Source: Thalassobacillus devorans (GTDB taxonomy: Bacteria > Bacillota > Bacilli > Bacillales > Halobacillaceae). From it: a stretch of DNA of 64,000 bases. Below the pieces are notes generated by a model that was given only the letters and a program-made list of their open reading frames with translations, was not told where the DNA came from and made no database searches. Below are positions 62,791-64,000 of this stretch, piece by piece. Where the stretch lies: positions 705,856 through 769,855 of the forward strand of contig NZ_JAASRY010000002.1 in the NCBI RefSeq assembly GCF_011761345.1. The letters run 5' to 3'. The position numbers and the translations under genes are program-made. Numbering within the stretch: position 1 is the first letter of the stretch; every line of letters starts with the position of its first letter.

Positions 62791-62833
62791 GAAAGCGGAG
62801 CAGTCTGAAAAGGCTGCCTCGGCTTTCTTTGTT
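62791..62833 (+). terminator. Terminator of leuS
   Basis: GAAAGCGGAGCAG pairs imperfectly with CTGCCTCGGCTTTC, followed by TTTG; moderately convincing. Confidence 0.6.
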
Positions 62834-62960
62834 TAAGGTTGATACAAATGAGATATAGTATAACTGTACAAACTTTTCATACCCCGGCACCTATCCCTTG
62901 ACAATGTGACAAAATTGCTTAAAATTAGTGAAGGTTACCGTTTTTAAGGAGGAATGTCAA

Positions 62961-63269
62961 ATGGCTATTCATGAATATAAACCTGAAGAAGTTCAAAATA
63001 TGTTGAAAGAAAATAAAGATGTAAAAATCATTGATGTTCGTGAAGATGATGAGGTTGCTCAAGGAATGATTCCTCAAGCGAAACACATTCCGTTAGGAGA
63101 TATTCCAGAGGCAGCAAAAGATTTGGATAAAGGCCAAGAGTACATCATGGTTTGCCGTTCTGGCGGCCGTAGCATGAATGCTGCCCAATACTTGGATCAG
63201 CAAGGATTCAAAGTACGTAATTTAGAAGGCGGAATGTTGAACTGGGACGGCGAAACTCAACCTAAATAA
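62961..63269 (+). CDS. ytwF: Rhodanese-like sulfurtransferase (YtwF)
   Basis: A 102-residue single-domain rhodanese in the cytosol. IIDVREDDEVAQGMIPQAKH matches the CH2A region, and the active loop YIMVCRSGGRSMNAAQYL carries the catalytic Cys (about residue 75). AAGGAGGAA before ATG 62961 sets the start. Persulfide transfer, for example in thiolation or detoxification, is inferred. The next gene, 19 nt downstream, is a degenerate relative. Confidence 0.92.
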   Translation: MAIHEYKPEEVQNMLKENKDVKIIDVREDDEVAQGMIPQAKHIPLGDIPEAAKDLDKGQEYIMVCRSGGRSMNAAQYLDQQGFKVRNLEGGMLNWDGETQPK

Positions 63270-63288
63270 ATAGAAGGGGTCATGAAAA

Positions 63289-63624
63289 GTGGAGTTATTG
63301 TTTGCGATAACAGCCAGTTTAGGGATACTCGCTGTTACAAGATTTGCAATTCCAAGATGGAAACTGAAAAAAATCGATCAGCAAATTGCTCTCGATGAAC
63401 GGTTTTGCGTAATAGATATCCGCGATTATATTTCTGCTCACAATTCTCCTTTTCCGGGAGCTGAAAATATTCCGCTCAGTTACCTTCCACGGGCACTCAA
63501 AGAACAATTCGATTGTCAAAAAGAAGTGCTGGTGGTAAGTGATGATATTCGAGGAGCTAGAATTGCAGCAAATCTTTTCCGGAAAAAAAGAAAGAAAAAC
63601 ATTTATTATGTAACAGCTGCTTAA
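63289..63624 (+). CDS. Membrane-anchored rhodanese-like domain lacking the catalytic cysteine
   Basis: A 111-residue protein. An N-terminal hydrophobic anchor (residues 1-17) is followed by a rhodanese fold: FCVIDIRDYISAHNSPFPGA and NIPLSYLPRALKEQ. The position of the active-site loop reads VLVVSDDIRGARIAANLF, with no Cys where active rhodaneses have CRSGxRS, so sulfur transfer is unlikely. GTG 63289 follows GAAGGGG. Likely cotranscribed with ytwF; perhaps a docking or regulatory partner (inference). Confidence 0.8.
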   Translation: MELLFAITASLGILAVTRFAIPRWKLKKIDQQIALDERFCVIDIRDYISAHNSPFPGAENIPLSYLPRALKEQFDCQKEVLVVSDDIRGARIAANLFRKKRKKNIYYVTAA

Positions 63625-63630
63625 TGATAC

Positions 63631-63668
63631 AAAAGAGTTATTTCGCATGATGGCGGGATAGCCCTTTT
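63631..63668 (+). terminator. Terminator of the rhodanese pair
   Basis: AAAAGAGTTATTTCGC pairs with GGCGGGATAGCCCTTTT using several G-U pairs around 5 nt, with a T-rich end. Confidence 0.6.
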
Positions 63669-63704
63669 ATTTATATAACAAAACAATAAAACTTTAATGT
63701 TTTG

Positions 63705-63733
63705 TTGACAATCGATTTAAAAGTGTGTATTAT
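63705..63733 (+). promoter_or_regulatory. rrn promoter P1
   Basis: TTGACA (63705-63710) and TATTAT (63728-63733) are spaced 17 bp apart. Confidence 0.85.
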
Positions 63734-63800
63734 AGTTTTTGTCGCTTCTTGAGCAGGCGACTAATGAAACAAGCATTCTAAGAAAATATCATTTTCACTA

Positions 63801-63830
63801 TTGACACTTTCTTTGGTATTATGCTAAAAT
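63801..63830 (+). promoter_or_regulatory. rrn promoter P2 and antitermination leader
   Basis: TTGACA (63801-63806) and TAAAAT (63825-63830) are 18 bp apart. TGATCTTTGAAAACTGAACG at 63865-63884 is the conserved rrn leader/boxA region of Bacillaceae. The 63625-63976 gap thus holds a terminator, two promoters and the leader. Confidence 0.85.
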
Positions 63831-63976
63831 TCTATTACTGTCGATAAAGACAGGAGTACAAAATTGATCTTTGAAAACTGAACGAACCAACCAGTACGTC
63901 AATACAATTTCTTCATTATATGAGGAAATGAACAACGCACTTTAGCAGTGCAAACATGAGCAAGACAGACTCAACT

Positions 63977-64000
63977 TTTATGGAGAGTTTGATCCTGGCT
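63977..64000 (+). rRNA. 16S ribosomal RNA, 5' end only
   Basis: TTTATGGAGAGTTTGATCCT then GGCT is the universal 5' end of bacterial 16S rRNA. The window stops after about 24 nt, so the exact mature start and the rest of the rrn operon lie outside. Confidence 0.96.

Noticed and set aside
1..64000. CRISPR arrays, prophage, transposase genes, tRNA genes
   Set aside because: No regularly spaced short repeats, no phage structural or integrase genes, no recognisable transposase, and no cloverleaf with a GGTTCRA arm outside T-box-type leaders was found on reading.

Overview
The window looks like chromosome from a Bacillaceae bacterium, most likely a moderately halophilic relative of Halobacillus, Virgibacillus or Thalassobacillus. 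The base composition is low to moderate GC, ribosome binding sites are strong AGGAGG types, and TTG/GTG starts occur. Gene order follows the Bacillus subtilis yut-yum-yui-yug and men-ytk-ytl-ytm-pckA-metK-asnB-yto-ytp-ytq-ytr-leuS-ytw blocks. The genus is inferred from overall protein character and gene order, not from a marker; the window stops about 24 bases into a 16S rRNA gene.

Layout. 1-13.6 kb: Fe-S assembly factors (yutI, yutM), yuzD/yuzB, dapF, ferredoxin-NADP reductase yumC facing type II NADH dehydrogenase yumB, yuiB/C/D, pepA, deoD and the K+/H+ antiporter pair khtTU. 13-24.3 kb: kapB, a Cu/Zn superoxide dismutase lipoprotein, patB, a hemerythrin-like protein, yugI, yuzA, an iron alcohol dehydrogenase, pgi, yugN, the K+ channel yugO, a thioredoxin-fold protein, an M42 peptidase and a stand-alone WYL mini-protein. 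24.5-34.8 kb: menaquinone synthesis (menI and menA on the minus strand; menF-D-H-B, then menE-C on the plus strand), split by an inserted repeat. 34.8-42 kb: a GDSL esterase, a FhuF-like Fe-S protein behind a Fur box, small unknown proteins, ytkD and cydDC behind a Rex-type operator. 42.5-56 kb: the ytl ABC importer, ytmA, pckA, metK with a SAM riboswitch, asnB, ytoA, ytpA-ytpB, ytqB, ytzC. 56-64 kb: a YtrA-type ABC operon behind a perfect inverted-repeat operator, leuS behind a T-box, two rhodanese-like proteins, and the tandem promoters and start of an rrn operon.

The genes are mostly core metabolism. A respiratory theme links them: menaquinone synthesis, NDH-2, CydDC and Rex-like sites upstream of two of these transcription units.

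The unusual content lies between genes. (1) A family of non-autonomous, hairpin-rich elements with GGCTCTGTTAAA-type ends has four large copies and three relics. Two copies have 8-bp target duplications, and nearly every copy starts a few bases past the T-tract of an intrinsic terminator. (2) A separate element of about 97 nt occurs three times, each fused to a terminator T-tract (the yuzB terminator before dapF, the SAM-riboswitch terminator before metK, the T-box terminator before leuS), with a shared predicted secondary structure. (3) A 20-bp direct repeat lies in a 437-bp gap upstream of yutI. I see no prophage, CRISPR array, tRNA cluster, transposase gene or defence island.
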